From positions 70,716 to 134,715 of the forward strand of contig QLIY01000195.1 of assembly GCA_003260075.1 (NCBI GenBank): a stretch of 64,000 nucleotides of DNA, written 5' to 3'. Every line of letters begins with the position of its first letter. Within the stretch, counting starts at the first letter, position 1. The stretch comes from Phallusia mammillata (Eukaryota > Chordata > Ascidiacea > Phlebobranchia > Ascidiidae). Below are positions 26,901-54,608 of the stretch, piece by piece. The notes below the pieces were generated by a model. That model saw only the letters and a list, made by a program, of their open reading frames with translations. It had not been told where the DNA came from and did no database searches. The position numbers were made by a program, and so were the translations under genes.

Positions 26901-29900
26901 AGATATTTTTTTTCAGATTTGCAGTTTTCTCACAATATAAATTTAGCAGAAAACAATGTGATTTGTATAGAGTTGGGTATTAATACACCGAGCACATTTC
27001 ACAGAAGTTTTTTTTTCGAATTTTTTGCTTATCTAGAGCTGAATGTGAAATGCTATACCGGATGATACGCATGATAACTGGATAGTTGTGCAGTTTGAAA
27101 GATTTTTTTTTAATTCTCTGTTTAAAAAAGTTTTGAGACTTGCTAGCATTTGTAGAAACGTTTTTGTGTGGCTCTTGTTAAGTGAAACAGAATTCTATTC
27201 AGGTGTGACGGTGTAGAATTTTTTTCAATAAATTTTTTGCTTCATTCTTGATTTCGCGAGATGCGTTATCTTTTGATAAGCGTATATTACAAAAGCTATT
27301 TTTTTGGCCTAAATCTTAAAATACTGTTTTATTATGTAAAACGTGGAAAATCGACGTTTGTGTCTTTTCCGTTAGTTTTGACTTTCATGGTTTCATGGCG
27401 GTCCATGGTTAAACAACCGGCTACGGTATGTTGTAGGCCTAGCACATTCGTTTCAGATGTACGACTCTGATGCGCCACCCTGTGTACGTTTGTTTTCGTG
27501 TCTTCCTGAACACATTTAATAAAGCTGCAAAACATTTCATCTAGGGTGCCTGGCTAAGTAACAAAGAACTTGACAAAATAAGGTTGCCATGAACACCATA
27601 TGGTCGGGTTCGCATATGCATGGAAGAGGTGGGATGGCAGTGAGACCCCAAGCCAGAAGATCGAGCACACCACAACCTCCCAACATGATAAGTTGGAGAA
27701 GGATGACCAAAGAACGAAAAGAGGAAAGAATCAAACGCGTCAGTTCGCCCGGTATGCGAAAAATATTTGCAATCCCAAGGACGCAAAAACGTTTTTTTTG
27801 CTTTTAAGATTTACCTTTTTCACTAAGAGTTAACGACTCAAAAATAGACGTTGACGCCTGTAGCAGCCCATGATGATGAGCTATGTCGCAAAAGACAAGC
27901 TAATACAACGTACTGACAAAATAACTAAACGTCTGTAAATCTTTGTCCCCCCCCCCTCCGGCCTAAATTAAATGGCCGAAAATTCGGTTTCGCCGACAAC
28001 CTTTTTATGGGACTCTGCGCATCACCGGTTAAATGTCGTTCGATTTTACGCATGGGGTTTAATGCAACCATCTAAGGCGCAGCCCCCCCCCCTCCGGCCT
28101 AAATTAAATGGCCGAAAATTCGGTTTCGCCGACAACCTTTCTATGGGACTCTGCGCATCACCGGTTAAATGTCGTTCGATTTTACGCATAGGTTTTAATG
28201 CAACCATCTAAGGCGCACCGCATACTACCAAGTACAATGAGCCCCAGCGCTAACAACTGAAAGCGCCCAACTACAAACTTGCATATATATTTTTTAAGTT
28301 CTGTTCGGGCATACACTGTGTTCGGGAAAGACCAAGTCCCACGAAGAGATCACATTCGATCATCACCACCATCCACAACAACTGAATGCAAAGTGCGACT
28401 TGACACGTCCTAGTTCACATCCCGAGTTGCAGAGAGTTAAAAGAAATTCGTGTTGCGCGTGCAAGGGGCGTGAGCAAGGTGAGTTGAAGAGAGTGCGGGG
28501 CGATATGTGTTGCAATTAAAAAGTGTGAATTGAGCAAGATTGTGGATTTACACCAGGGGTGTCCAAACCCCCCCCCCACGTCCTAGTTCACATCCCGAGT
28601 TGCAGAGAGTTAAAAGAAATTCGTGCTGCGCGTGCAAGGGTCGAGAGCAAGGTGAGTTGAAGAGAGTGTGGGGCATTAAGTGTTGCAGTTGAAAAGTGTG
28701 AATTAAGCAAGATTGTGGATTCACACGTTTTTTAGAGAAGTTAGAGTCGGGATTAACATTTTAGCAATTTTTAATTTTTTTAGGTGACTCTATAACCCTT
28801 TGCCCAATGGTTGTGACTACAACTGCTGCCAGCTATTATGTAGAAAGGGCCCAACCAAAAATTGAACAACACATTTGTTTAAACGATGGCTATAAAATGT
28901 ATCCCCCTCCACCAATTGGAATCTATTTAAATGCTGGTCTGTAACCATTTGCAATTAGAACACTCCTCACTATAATCGTGGTATGATAATCTTGAAGTGC
29001 AAAAGCATTCCTAAACCATACATAATAGAAATGTTGTATATATACATGAAAGCCTAATAACCTTTTTGGTGACGTCCTCACATTACCAATGCAGATGTTT
29101 TTTACCTGCATTTTTTCATTGCAGGTGGTTCACAAGAACAGGCTTGCCAACTGTTGCAAGTTCCACAACTATACAAAAGCCCCAGTGCACCAGATGTGTG
29201 TGGCAATCAAGCAACAAGTAGAGAAGAAAAAATTGATGCACCAGATCTGTTGGATGTTGCAAGAACCGCAGCAACAAGCAATGGAGTTAAAATGGTAGAA
29301 CAAGAAACACAAACTGAAGCTGTATACCCAGTTATCGGACACAAACACAAACCAAGAAAATCAGTTACCCAAAAAATTAAACTCAACTTCAAAGAAACAA
29401 GCGTTTGAAAGAAATTTAGAAACAAACAAGTTGCCATTTCCAGCAACAATGTTTTTATTTGACTGTTTTAATTGTGTTGACTTAAGCTGGCACTTTCATC
29501 ATTTTGTTCACATTTTCAATCTTTGTTTACCCTTTCTTTGTGAATTTATATGATTAAATGTCTTAACAAAATACATCATGTTGAAACCAAAAATGTTGTA
29601 GTTAAATAAATGTACAACTGTGGCTAATTTGTTTTAAATGATTTTCGCTGTAAACTTTTTTGAAGATTTTAGAGCAGTGGTTCTTAACCTTTTCATAACG
29701 GCCGAACCCCTANCCATGGTGGGGATACAGGCGTGCACACACATGCCGAAAAATGTAATTTCCATGTGATAGCAAAAAAGATATACGTAAACTGGCGGAA
29801 CTTTTTTCCAATTTTGTGCTATCCGAAGAAAATATTGGCATAAAGTTGCTGGTATTCTTATGGTGCAAATCGGCCTTCGGTACTCGCACGTTGGTATCGG

Positions 29901-32222
29901 GGGGGGGGGTTTTAGAGAAAACATTGGTTGTTTTGAAATGCATCGAAGTATGTTCAAAAGTAACACATCAACAACTAGTTTATTTAGCATGCTGTTGGAT
30001 AAAACAGTGATGTAACTCTGTTTCAATGGACTGAAAAACTTCAATATGCTGTTCTGTGTTAAAATTTTATAAACAAACTTTCTTCCACCATATGACAAGA
30101 TGTAAAAACAACATCAAGTTTATAGAGCTCTTCTGGCCAATGTAAACTTGATACTATGCCTGACAGCAATAGCTTATTTATTGTAAAAACAACATCATTC
30201 ATAAGTTCAGCCGTTTCAGTTTAAGCAAACTGAGTCAAAAATTCAGCCCAAAACTCTTTGAAACAAGTCCTGTAGTGATGGGACGATACCAGGTTTTGAA
30301 GCGAGTACCGATACCGAGTACCACATGTATATACCTTCGATACCGAGTACTTAAGTGTAGTGTTGTACTTAGTTGTATATCACTGTCTAATTTATCTGCC
30401 ATGGTGGGGATACAGGCGTGCACACACATGCCGAAAAATGTAATTTCCATGTGATAGCAAAAAAGATATACGTAAACTGGCGGAACTTTTTTCCAATTTT
30501 GTGCTATCCGAAGAAAATATTGGCAACAAGTTGCTGGTATTCTTATGGTGCAAATCGGCCTTCGGTACTCGCACGTTGGTATCGAAAACTGAGACAAGAT
30601 ATTTTGATACCGAGTACGAGTATATATATACCACTGAAATCGTTGGTTGCCATCGATACCGAGTACCAGGTACTCGTCCCATCACTAAAGTCCTGTGCAC
30701 ACCACTATAAACAAAGAGCTCATCTGGGAAGATTTACTTTTTAACTTGTATATTAACTTACATCCATGTCTTCACTGCGAATAGGACTCCCTTGGGCTAC
30801 ATATTTATTCCATTCGTATTCGCGTCTCTGTTCACTGCTGTCTATTGGTGAGTAACGACGGCGGTCTGGTGACTGATATCTATCTCTTCTGCAGATTAAA
30901 AGCAAACAGAAATGTTACTCAGCAACACAATATAACAAAGTGTTAGGCATTTGTGTACATACAAAATACAGACTACAGGAAATAAAATTAATTCCACTGT
31001 GTTTTTAATCACACAGCAAAACTAAAGAAGAGTGACTTTATTTGCATGTACTAAAAGACAGCTGTTTTTGCAACATATGTATAGTTTAAAGCTGAATATA
31101 ACAGCCCAAATTGATGTAACAAACGACAAGCTTTGTTATTTAAATGTCTTGACAAGTGCTCATGCCATCATCATCAGTTACATCAGTCCTACTCGTTTAT
31201 AAACAGTTGTCATTAAACTTATAAACGGACCCATGCATAGTGTTTCAAAGTATAGTTTGTATCATTCTAATTACCAACAAGGTGTATTTGCAATTTGACA
31301 ATCAGAGATTGTTTTCTTTAAGTTATTACTTCCTCTATACACACCATGTACTTATTTCATGTTTGCCAGATTACAAATAATGGCTTGCTTAACAAATTTA
31401 CAGATATGTTGAAAACTACAAATATTCTCAAACTTTTTAAACAGTTCAACTACTTATGTTGCTCTTAAAATTTTGTCAGCACAGACTAATACTTTGTTAA
31501 AGGAGTTCCTTTGTATAAAATAAACACAGAAATAATAGTACGTAAAACTGTTATAATACAGTCCAGGATTTATCAAATATCCAAAATATTTAACGAAAGT
31601 GGAAGAAGATCAGTGTGAGTTTAATCTTTTATTTTTAAAAGAGAATTAATTTTAAACCTATGTCGTTTTTTGAAAAACACATGTACACATTAAAAACATC
31701 ACACAAGTTACAACTTTAGTACCAAACACACTGTTCAAGACCTTCTTTGTTTTTATTACTTTTCTTTGGTTTGAGAGATTGGTAACATGTTTAGTACATA
31801 ACCGTGTGACTTTGTGTTTTGGTTGACAGTTTTCTTTTTAGACAGAAACTGACAATGCATTTAATTGATTAAAATTTATGTTTTAATTAAAGTTTGATGC
31901 TGATCATCTGCCAAAATTTAGATTGTTGTAACTGCAATGCGAAGTATATTTTTGTGTGCCTAAAATAATTATCACATGATATGTAATCAATTTCAAAAAT
32001 AAGGAGACACATTTAGGAAATTGATACACTAGTGAAGTATAGTGAACAGTAAAACAGATAAGTAAATAAAAAATCAGATTTGTTGCTGCTTTGAACCAGT
32101 AAATAGAACTAGGCCAAATTGACCAATGTCCAAATAGCAAAATTTAAAGCATTCTTTCCCAAAAAACGTTTTTTTGAAACAAAATATTTGAAAACTACGT
32201 ACCGATCTCCGTTATGACTCAT
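10407..32222 (-). CDS. RBM5/10: RBM5/RBM10-family splicing regulator, complete, 21 coding exons
   Basis: Nuclear RNA-binding protein that acts on early spliceosomes and alternative exon choice in its vertebrate relatives. Exons in gene order: 32222-32203, 30888-30762, 25044-24905, 23215-23092, 22723-22660, 22128-22046, 21183-21088, 20500-20422, 20203-20046, 19084-18878, 17914-17887, 17819-17764, 17299-17129, 16784-16644, 16332-16209, 15229-15117, 14032-13893, 13259-13182, 12850-12683, 12140-12011, 10535-10407. They join in phase to 791 residues (human RBM5 is 815). Order: Arg/Ser-rich N-terminus (1-120), RRM1 (about 122-205), RRM2 (246-325), OCRE (about 427-475), Lys/Glu stretch, C2H2 finger (620-643), YRDRAAERR motif, G-patch (720-765) and the conserved end RGAGLGLRGSSYG. 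The RanBP2-type finger normally between the RRMs is not encoded in the chained exons. Two donors are weak (GTCATA after exon 20, GTGCTT after exon 14). Confidence 0.95.
13182..14032 (-). CDS. RBM5/10: RBM5/10 exons 17-18, acidic patch and C2H2 zinc finger
   Basis: Exon 17 encodes SDDSDDGDDAGPDDEEK then LACLLCR; exon 18 encodes RGFASKEMLTKHKEISDLHK. The ligands are Cys620, Cys623, His636 and His643 (C-x2-C-x12-H-x6-H). A second partial copy of exon 17 at 13774-13833 follows a G run and differs by one silent base; it is the other allele. Confidence 0.93.
14384..14804. mobile_element. hAT-type MITE in RBM5/10 intron 16
   Basis: Ends CAGCGGTTCCCAAACT and AACTTTGGGAACCACTG with exact 8-bp target duplication AACTAATA (14376-14383 and 14805-14812). 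Length 421 bp, no transposase. Its right third is repeated at 15396 onward in the other allele. Confidence 0.85.
15396..16030. repeat. RBM5/10: Second allele of 14740-15385, including RBM5/10 exon 16
   Basis: About 635 bp repeated at an offset of about 656 after a C9 run. It carries a full copy of exon 16 (15885-15773) that differs by one silent base (ACG to ACA, Thr). Indels in the A-rich tract after the acceptor differ, as expected between alleles. It should not be read as a tandem exon duplication. Confidence 0.8.
16644..17299 (-). CDS. RBM5/10: RBM5/10 exons 13-14, OCRE domain
   Basis: Exon 13 has a Pro/Ala stretch, then YDQTSGYYYDATTGLYYDSN. Exon 14 continues YFYNSYTAQYLYYD and YVPV. 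This is the aromatic octamer-repeat (OCRE) domain, which in relatives binds Sm proteins. Exon 14 ends in a Lys/Glu-rich run leading to IAKDMERWAK in exon 15. Confidence 0.95.
18039..18505. other. Contig piece placed in reverse orientation
   Basis: 18039-18456 is the reverse complement of 18514-18929, and 18477-18504 is the reverse complement of 17984-18011. If this piece is flipped, its two ends overlap both neighbours exactly and bridge the gap. It includes an antisense copy of the end of RBM5/10 exon 10. Confidence 0.8.
18878..20203 (-). CDS. RBM5/10: RBM5/10 exons 9-10, RRM2
   Basis: Exon 9 starts TMIVKGLDRDTTEASVR and carries the RNP1 motif GVSRGFCFVQW. Exon 10 carries FHIDGRHVALEFS (last strand) and an Ala-rich helix ending AAIQAAHWSQ, which matches the IAAAQWA segment after RRM2 of RBM5/10. 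An antisense copy of the exon 10 end at 18039-18090 belongs to a misplaced contig. Confidence 0.92.
21460..21689. mobile_element. hAT-type MITE in RBM5/10 intron 6
   Basis: Begins CAGTGGTTCCCAAAC after ggttagac and ends near GTTGGGAACCTGTG before ttagac. A related, less clear copy lies at about 22872-23030. Confidence 0.6.
22046..23215 (-). CDS. RBM5/10: RBM5/10 exons 4-6, RRM1
   Basis: Exon 4 ends PTVVVNRVPLSIEESQ (first beta strand), exon 5 reads IRDEVDRFGAPSLSVRIEHG, and exon 6 reads NERICIIEFEGTRDAISWM (RNP1-like strand and second helix). The last strand, LLRLGRERLAMSYFDP, is in exon 7 (21183-21088). The RNP1 strand lacks the usual aromatic pair, as in other degenerate RRMs. Confidence 0.9.
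22440..22493. other. Poly-C run, 54 bases, RBM5/10 intron 5
   Basis: Flanked by tgacgtcatttttgttg and gtcatttttgttggatgacg, two versions of one short sequence. Confidence 0.8.
23884..23919. other. Poly-C run, 36 bases, RBM5/10 intron 3
   Basis: Pure C with unlike flanks; probably missing sequence. Confidence 0.75.
25045..28298. other. RBM5/10 intron 2, part before the nested gene
   Basis: No exon of RBM5/10 seen; exon 2 ends and exon 3 begins in phase 0, so a cassette exon is possible but not required. Allele-type duplications lie at 25420-25680 and 27955-28215. Overlapping open frames at 27536-27833 on both strands look like an eroded mobile element, but I could not assign them. Confidence 0.4.
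28299..29408 (+). CDS. Unrecognised gene nested in RBM5/10 intron 2 (3 exons seen, 5' end unknown)
   Basis: Plus-strand exons 28299-28478, 28784-28936 and 29125-29408 have good AG/GT sites and join in phase (each acceptor supplies two bases, each donor leaves one). The 205-codon part includes CDLTRPSSHPELQRVKR, a CCACKG cluster, YPPPPIGIYL, and a basic end KPRKSVTQKIKLNFKETSV before TGA; AATAAA lies at 29605-29610. A second allele of the first exon's end lies at 28580-28661, and its three base changes are all silent in this frame, which supports coding. I do not recognise the family and see no membrane segment or signal peptide. A possible first exon is MAENSVSPTTFLWDSAHH at 27972 (allele copy at 28103), but no donor is shared by both copies. 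Confidence 0.6.
29605..29610 (+). terminator. Poly(A) signal of the nested gene
   Basis: AATAAA 197 bases past the stop at 29408, on the gene's strand. Confidence 0.5.
30273..30687. mobile_element. hAT-type MITE, TAGTGATGGGAC family, complete copy
   Basis: Inverted ends TAGTGATGGGACGA and TCGTCCCATCACTA enclose 415 bp with many gataccgagtac motifs. The 8-bp target duplication AAGTCCTG is exact (30265-30272 and 30688-30695). Too short for a transposase; 8-bp duplications point to the hAT superfamily. A fragment of the inner part lies at 29714-29898 between an N and a G run. Confidence 0.85.
32203..32222 (-). CDS. RBM5/10: RBM5/10 first coding exon
   Basis: Reads MSHNGD plus two bases of an Arg codon, then donor GTACGT. 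The codon is completed by the first base of the Arg/Ser-rich exon at 30888. An upstream ATG at 32232 opens a six-codon frame that ends at 32212, overlapping this start out of frame. Confidence 0.75.
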
Positions 32223-35077
32223 AGTTTAGCATTTGTAGTTCTTGACAGAAAGTAGGTAGACTATAATTTTTAAGTTTTTTGTTTGTCCTTTTTTCTGCAA
32301 ATTTCCTTAAACAAAACCTGGGGGGGGGGTCTATAATTTTCGTCTGCAATACAATCTGAAGTTTTTTGTTTGTCCTTTTTTCTGCAAATTTCCTTAAACA
32401 AAACCTGAAACAACAGATGAAATTACACCATACACATTAAAAAAACATATTTGCAAAACAAAACATGAAACAGATTATGCTATATAATCAGTAGAGATAA
32501 ATCTTAGTTTAGGAAAGCACACAAAACGCGGACAAATGCTGAAATTTTAAGTAACAACTAACAAAAACAAGACTGCTGGTGCTGGACAAGTTCCTGTCTT
32601 GCTCAAGTCACAAACTCACAACGCGTCGCGCGACTGAGCATAAAAATCACAATTAAAATAGAAAATGTTTTTTACAAAAACTACATAAAAAGGTAATGAT
32701 TTAGTACGTTTTAAACTATTTGTTTTTATATCTATGGCCTATGTCCTCTTTTTTAATTTTCCTGTACCGGTATTTGCTAAATATATAAATAATAATCAGG
32801 CAAAAGTTTGTTTCAACGAGGTGTCTATATGTTGAGTGCAGAGGTGTCTATATGTTGGAAATTTGGAACACTGCGCAGTACTTGTTGCCTGTGCTCTTGC
32901 CAACCAGAAACAAACTATCTTACATTCAATACCAACAAGTATATCGGTAATAAAAAATATCTGCAAATCCGAATAAACAAATATCTTATATGTTTTTCAC
33001 CAAATTCTAGCAGTGTTAAAAACTCAATTTGCCAGTTAAAAATTTACTATTGTGCAAACCACGATAAACCTCTAGTCTAGAGAATGTAAACCTGTCTAGA
33101 ATCCGTTTCATATTCGTACCCCCGGGTCAATTGTAGCTTTTCACACCATCACAACGGAGTCGAGATTTCAGTAAATATTAGTGAGTAAAAGCAACGGCAC
33201 AAACACGAAACTGACTGACACATAAGACAGCAAATATACGAAAAATAGAAACACGGCCTACCACCATACGATAAACACGCGCACTATACGCAGGCATTAT
33301 TCACATCGGCATGTGGTTTCATATCGAACTTCAGGGAGATTTCAAGCTTGGGAAACAGGCCCCACTAAAACGGAGAAACAATGGTAAGGTAACACTGATA
33401 AAATTGCTCGTGAAATAGATTGCATTTTATGGGCTTGACGAAGGTAACAAGCGGCTTTTCGAGGGACAATTAATGTCCTACATGCCCAAGTGTAATGGCC
33501 TTAAACCCCATACACACGTTCAGTGTAAAAAAGTTTTTGTAAACGAAAAATGTTTAAGACGTACGCACACAAAAAAATTGAATCAAGAAAAGGCGATTAC
33601 TTTGGGTTATCACAAGCACGTTTTTATTTGAAACCATCGTTAGAAAAAGTGTCGTGAAAAACACTTTAAACCATAAAACAGCAAGTGTAATCAAAATATA
33701 TTCTTTGTTAGTCGTTGGGGGGGGGGGAAAAAGTTTTTGTAAACGAAAAATGTTTAAGACGTACGCACAGAAAAAAATTGAATCAAGAAAAGGCGATTAC
33801 TTTAGGTTATCACAATCACGTTTGTATTTGAAACCATCGTTAGAAAAAGTGTCGTGAAAAACACTTTGAACCATAAAACAGCAAGTGTAATCAAAATATA
33901 TTCTTTGTTAGTCGTTTCGAAATATAAACAGTTGCATTTTTATATAGTTGCACAGGTCTGTCAACTATAAAAAGAGCCCCAAACAGCCAAATCTAGTCAT
34001 TTTCCACTACGCAAAATAGCTCGCACTCAAAAAAACCAACAACCACCCAGTCATCTTTCGTTTCTGAACTAAATGCGCGACCACACAATTATACTCCAAG
34101 ACAGCTAACCTACTACATCAGGTAAACACAGCAACAGTGAATAGTTACGAGCTAATACTGGGTATTCCCCCGACGATGTCTCCTAGCGACGGTGACGTAA
34201 CGGACCACGTGACGACAACATTGCACGGTAAAAACATTCGAGGGTTAAGTATCGGAATATGTTTATAGCGGGGTCGGTGTTAAGGTGTTAGAACAGTAAC
34301 TGTGAACACGTATATTGATGAGTACGGTAGCGTGGTGGTTAAATTAACAAATTAAGAAAAGAAAAGTGGTGTTAGAATACATTTAGAGCTTGCTGGAATG
34401 AAATGACACTTTGCCATGTCTGCATTGATATTAAATATAGAACATACAATGCCAAAAGTTTTTCAGTTTCAAAACAACACAAATCCTTTTTCGCCCAAAA
34501 AGTTATCGTTTTTTATGAGACTGTAAAATATTGGTGCAACATCACTTTGCCTCACCATTAAGCATTTGGAATATAATCATGTTTACACTGGGTCCTGGCG
34601 TTATAGCTGTTAAAATCGCAACGGTTTTCAGTTTTAAAACAACACCAATTCTGTTTAGCCTTAAAACCACAATCGTCGATTTTGAAGTGTCCATTTTTAT
34701 AAGACTTAAAATATAGTTGCATAATTTGGGCCAAAATGTTTGCACTGGGTCATTTTAACGGGGCTTATGATTATGTATTGTTGTCCCAAGGCGAATTCAA
34801 GCACTGTAGCTGGACAAATTACATTGGCACTTTGAAGAAGTCGCGTTCAAGCAACGCAGCCGTTATATCAAACAGGCGTAAGCACAACACACGCGGCATA
34901 ACGAACTCCGCAAGCACGGAAAGATTTTGTAAATGGTGTAAGAGGAATATAGAAACGAGAGATGTGGTAGAAAACATAATGCATTTCCATTCAAGTCAAG
35001 TCAATTGCGCACCGGAGGAGAAGCACTGTTTTTTTAGCAAGAAAAAATATTTTGGAAACACTGCTGGGTCCATGTTT
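32223..35077. other. Interval between RBM5/10 start and PI4KB stop
   Basis: Expected to hold the RBM5/10 promoter and PI4KB 3' untranslated sequence. Allele-type duplications lie at 32265-32410 and 33525-33925. A plus-strand open frame at 34736-35194 overlaps the PI4KB last exon in antisense and shows no family similarity. Confidence 0.4.
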
Positions 35078-52047
<16,970 letters not shown>

Positions 52048-52803
52048 AATGGTGTTTAACCTGTTATAAACCACAAGTGGTTAGGTATGTGTTTTCAATA
52101 CAGGAACTTTTAGTATCATAACGAAATATAAACATGCAAAAAAGGTCACACAACATTGTTACATTCAATACTTTCAAAGTTTTTTTAAAGTGAATCAGGG
52201 GCATTACTAAAACAGTAAAGAGTGCGTCCCAAACTTTTTAACTACAAATTTAGAGATGTACAAAAAAACAACTAACAAATAACAATATCATAGCATACGA
52301 TGTACTATAACACAGATATCATTGAGATTTAACTACATTTAAAGGCATTTCATTCCCATGACAGCTGGCAGAAATTCTATACTCCCTAATGATTCCTGAT
52401 CATTTGCTATTGTGTGAGTAACTGGTCAACTATTACTGCAACACTGAAGTGACTGAAGCGAAACGAAAGTAAAAAAAATCGGTCAACTTTGCGGCTTCCT
52501 TCTACTTTTTCTTCAACTTGTCGCCGTTCCCATTATGATTTCTGTTGAAAGAAAAAACATATGCTGCCTGTGATTTTGTGAGGAACATATTATTTAAGTT
52601 AATTGTACAGGATTTTTAAAAACATTTTAAATTGTTTAGGCGTTTAAACTAAGGTGCACCTCAGGTGCTCAGGTTTGACATAATTTTTACATAATACATC
52701 ATACTTATGTTTGTTTCATAGTTTATTGAACAACAAAGCGCAATTTATTAAAGATATTTTTGTGAATTACGTTTTTGTGAAACTAAACTAACACTAAGCA
52801 ATT

Positions 52804-53058
52804 TTAAGTCTTGAATTCAATTTTCGGCTCGCCGATAAAGATACGGCATTTCAATTCCTTCTCAAAATTAATTTCACTACGATCGGTGTACAATGGCGCT
52901 TTTGGGCGGTAGATAAATGTGGAGAGAGAGACTGAAAGTGTGTGAATTTGTGTCGGCCCTCGATGAAACGTCCTGCGTTTACTTGATTGTGCGGACTGCG
53001 GGCTATAATGTGTAAAATGATACGATGTGTTTGTTTTTAGTTGGGCTGTTATTTTCTG
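52804..53058 (-). CDS. Unrecognised 85-codon open frame between PI4KB and BRPF1
   Basis: The frame has no Met codon, opens just after a stop next to the acceptor-like cttaacag, and ends YTDRSEINFEKELKCRIF, then IGEPKIEFKT and TAA. AATAAA lies at 52749-52744. It could be a small terminal exon, part of a PI4KB 5' leader, or chance. No family recognised. Confidence 0.28.
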   Translation of the reverse strand, partial: QKITAQLKTNTSYHFTHYSPQSAQSSKRRTFHRGPTQIHTLSVSLSTFIYRPKAPLYTDRSEINFEKELKCRIFIGEPKIEFKT

Positions 53059-53560
53059 TTAAGATATTGAAATAGTTAGTAACAAAAATCAAAGTATGTA
53101 GCGTTGACTGTTAAAGATTTTGTGGCGTTAACAATTGTCAAACTAAAGCCTAATGATAAAACAAACTCGAAATTAAAGGATATGGTATAAAACGTTTTAA
53201 AACCTAGTGGCATCGTGAGTGATTGTTTCTTTTTACTGCATCAGCAATAACATAACGTGAGGTTTTAGGTACATGTAGAGATCAACATTACCTGCTGTAA
53301 ATATGATAACATTTCAGATTTTATCAGATCTTTACAATATTGACCCGACTGACTGAATAAACATAGAGCAGTGTATCCCATCCCAACCTATGTAAGCATT
53401 TGAATTTTCATACTGGAATCTTTACTTTACAGTATTAAGCAGAATAGATTGATTTGAAACTATAACAGCGTTTTGTTCTATTATACCATTTTCTAATTCT
53501 ATAGTGGTAACTGATAGAGAGCTGAAACAAAAATGTTATTTGTAAGTATATGTAAGAGAC

Positions 53561-54094
53561 TAGTGATGGGACCCTGTATGGATAGTATGGCAGCTGCACA
53601 CCCGAGACTATTTTTTTTTCAAGTTTGATTGCACACTTGAGATTTTTTAGGTTCGTTACACCTGGTGTGTTTGTTTTGTACAAAAAAAAAAAATCGCCTT
53701 CGAAATTTTCGTTATACATTAGTTAAACCTACGCGATCCTGGCAACCAGCCAAAAAAGGCGCCAGCAACCACGCAAAGGGTGCACTTTCGACCCCAATAT
53801 CTCGCGAACCAAACAAAGCTGAACAANGTTCGTGCACACTTGCACACCTGAAATTTCTTCGTGCACACCCGAGATCTCGGCGAAATGTGCCATAAAATCC
53901 AATGTTGAATGGGACGATACCAGGTTTTGAAGCGAGTACCAAGTACGAGTACCACATGTATATACCTTCGATACCGAGTACGATTACCGAGTACTCAAGT
54001 GTAGTGTTGTACTTAGTTGTATATCACTGGCTAATTTATCTGCCATGGTCGGAGTACAGGTGTGAACACACACATGCCGAAAAATGTAATCTCC

Positions 54095-54160
<66 letters not shown>

Positions 54161-54326
54161 AAGCAAATATTGACATAAAGTTGCCCGTATTCTTATGGTG
54201 TAAATCTTCTTTCGGTACTCGCATGTCAGTATCGAAAACTGAGACAAGATATTTCAATACCGAGTACGAGTATCGATACCACTGAAATCGTTCGATACCG
54301 AGTACCGGGTACCCGTCCCATCACTA
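53561..54326. mobile_element. hAT-type MITE with an internal insertion and a poly-C run
   Basis: Ends TAGTGATGGGAC and GTCCCATCACTA are flanked by TAAGAGAC and CAAGAGAC (7 of 8). Bases 53573-53909 are unrelated to other copies and are bracketed by repeated ATGGGAC, as expected for a second insertion. Poly-C at 54097-54159 hides the middle. Confidence 0.65.
54097..54159. other. Poly-C run, 63 bases, inside a MITE
   Basis: Stands where the intact family member has ordinary sequence between tgtaatttcca and gaagaaaatattggca. Confidence 0.85.
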
Positions 54327-54608
54327 CAAGAGACTAACAAAAAAGTTGGAATAGCGAACTTGAAGCCTATGTTGTGAACAAATAAATAAGGTGTGATTTC
54401 CAAAGATCAACTATGTGCAAAATGACCTGCACTATGTTTAATTGAGACATATAGATTGGTTACTTAGTCAACATATACATCGATCACTTATGTTACCAGT
54501 TGTTTTATAAAGTGTTTTGTTATTCCATATTTGGTAAAAAATGTTCTTGCTCATAGTGTGGTAGAATGATTTTCATAATTATGATCATAAAACACTGACC
54601 CATCTGCA

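Larger units (their letters stand above)
52061..54608. promoter_or_regulatory. Head-to-head interval between PI4KB and BRPF1
   Basis: The two genes diverge here, so both promoters should lie within it or in the first introns. I see no clear TATA box. The GC-richer stretch 52820-53010 includes gggcgg at 52903. The right part (53561-54326) is a MITE with an internal insertion, so any proximal BRPF1 promoter is confined to about 54335-54608. Confidence 0.3.

Noticed and set aside
27536..27833. Overlapping open frames on both strands resembling an element's coding end
   Set aside because: No reverse transcriptase, integrase or transposase motif could be identified, so no family was assigned.
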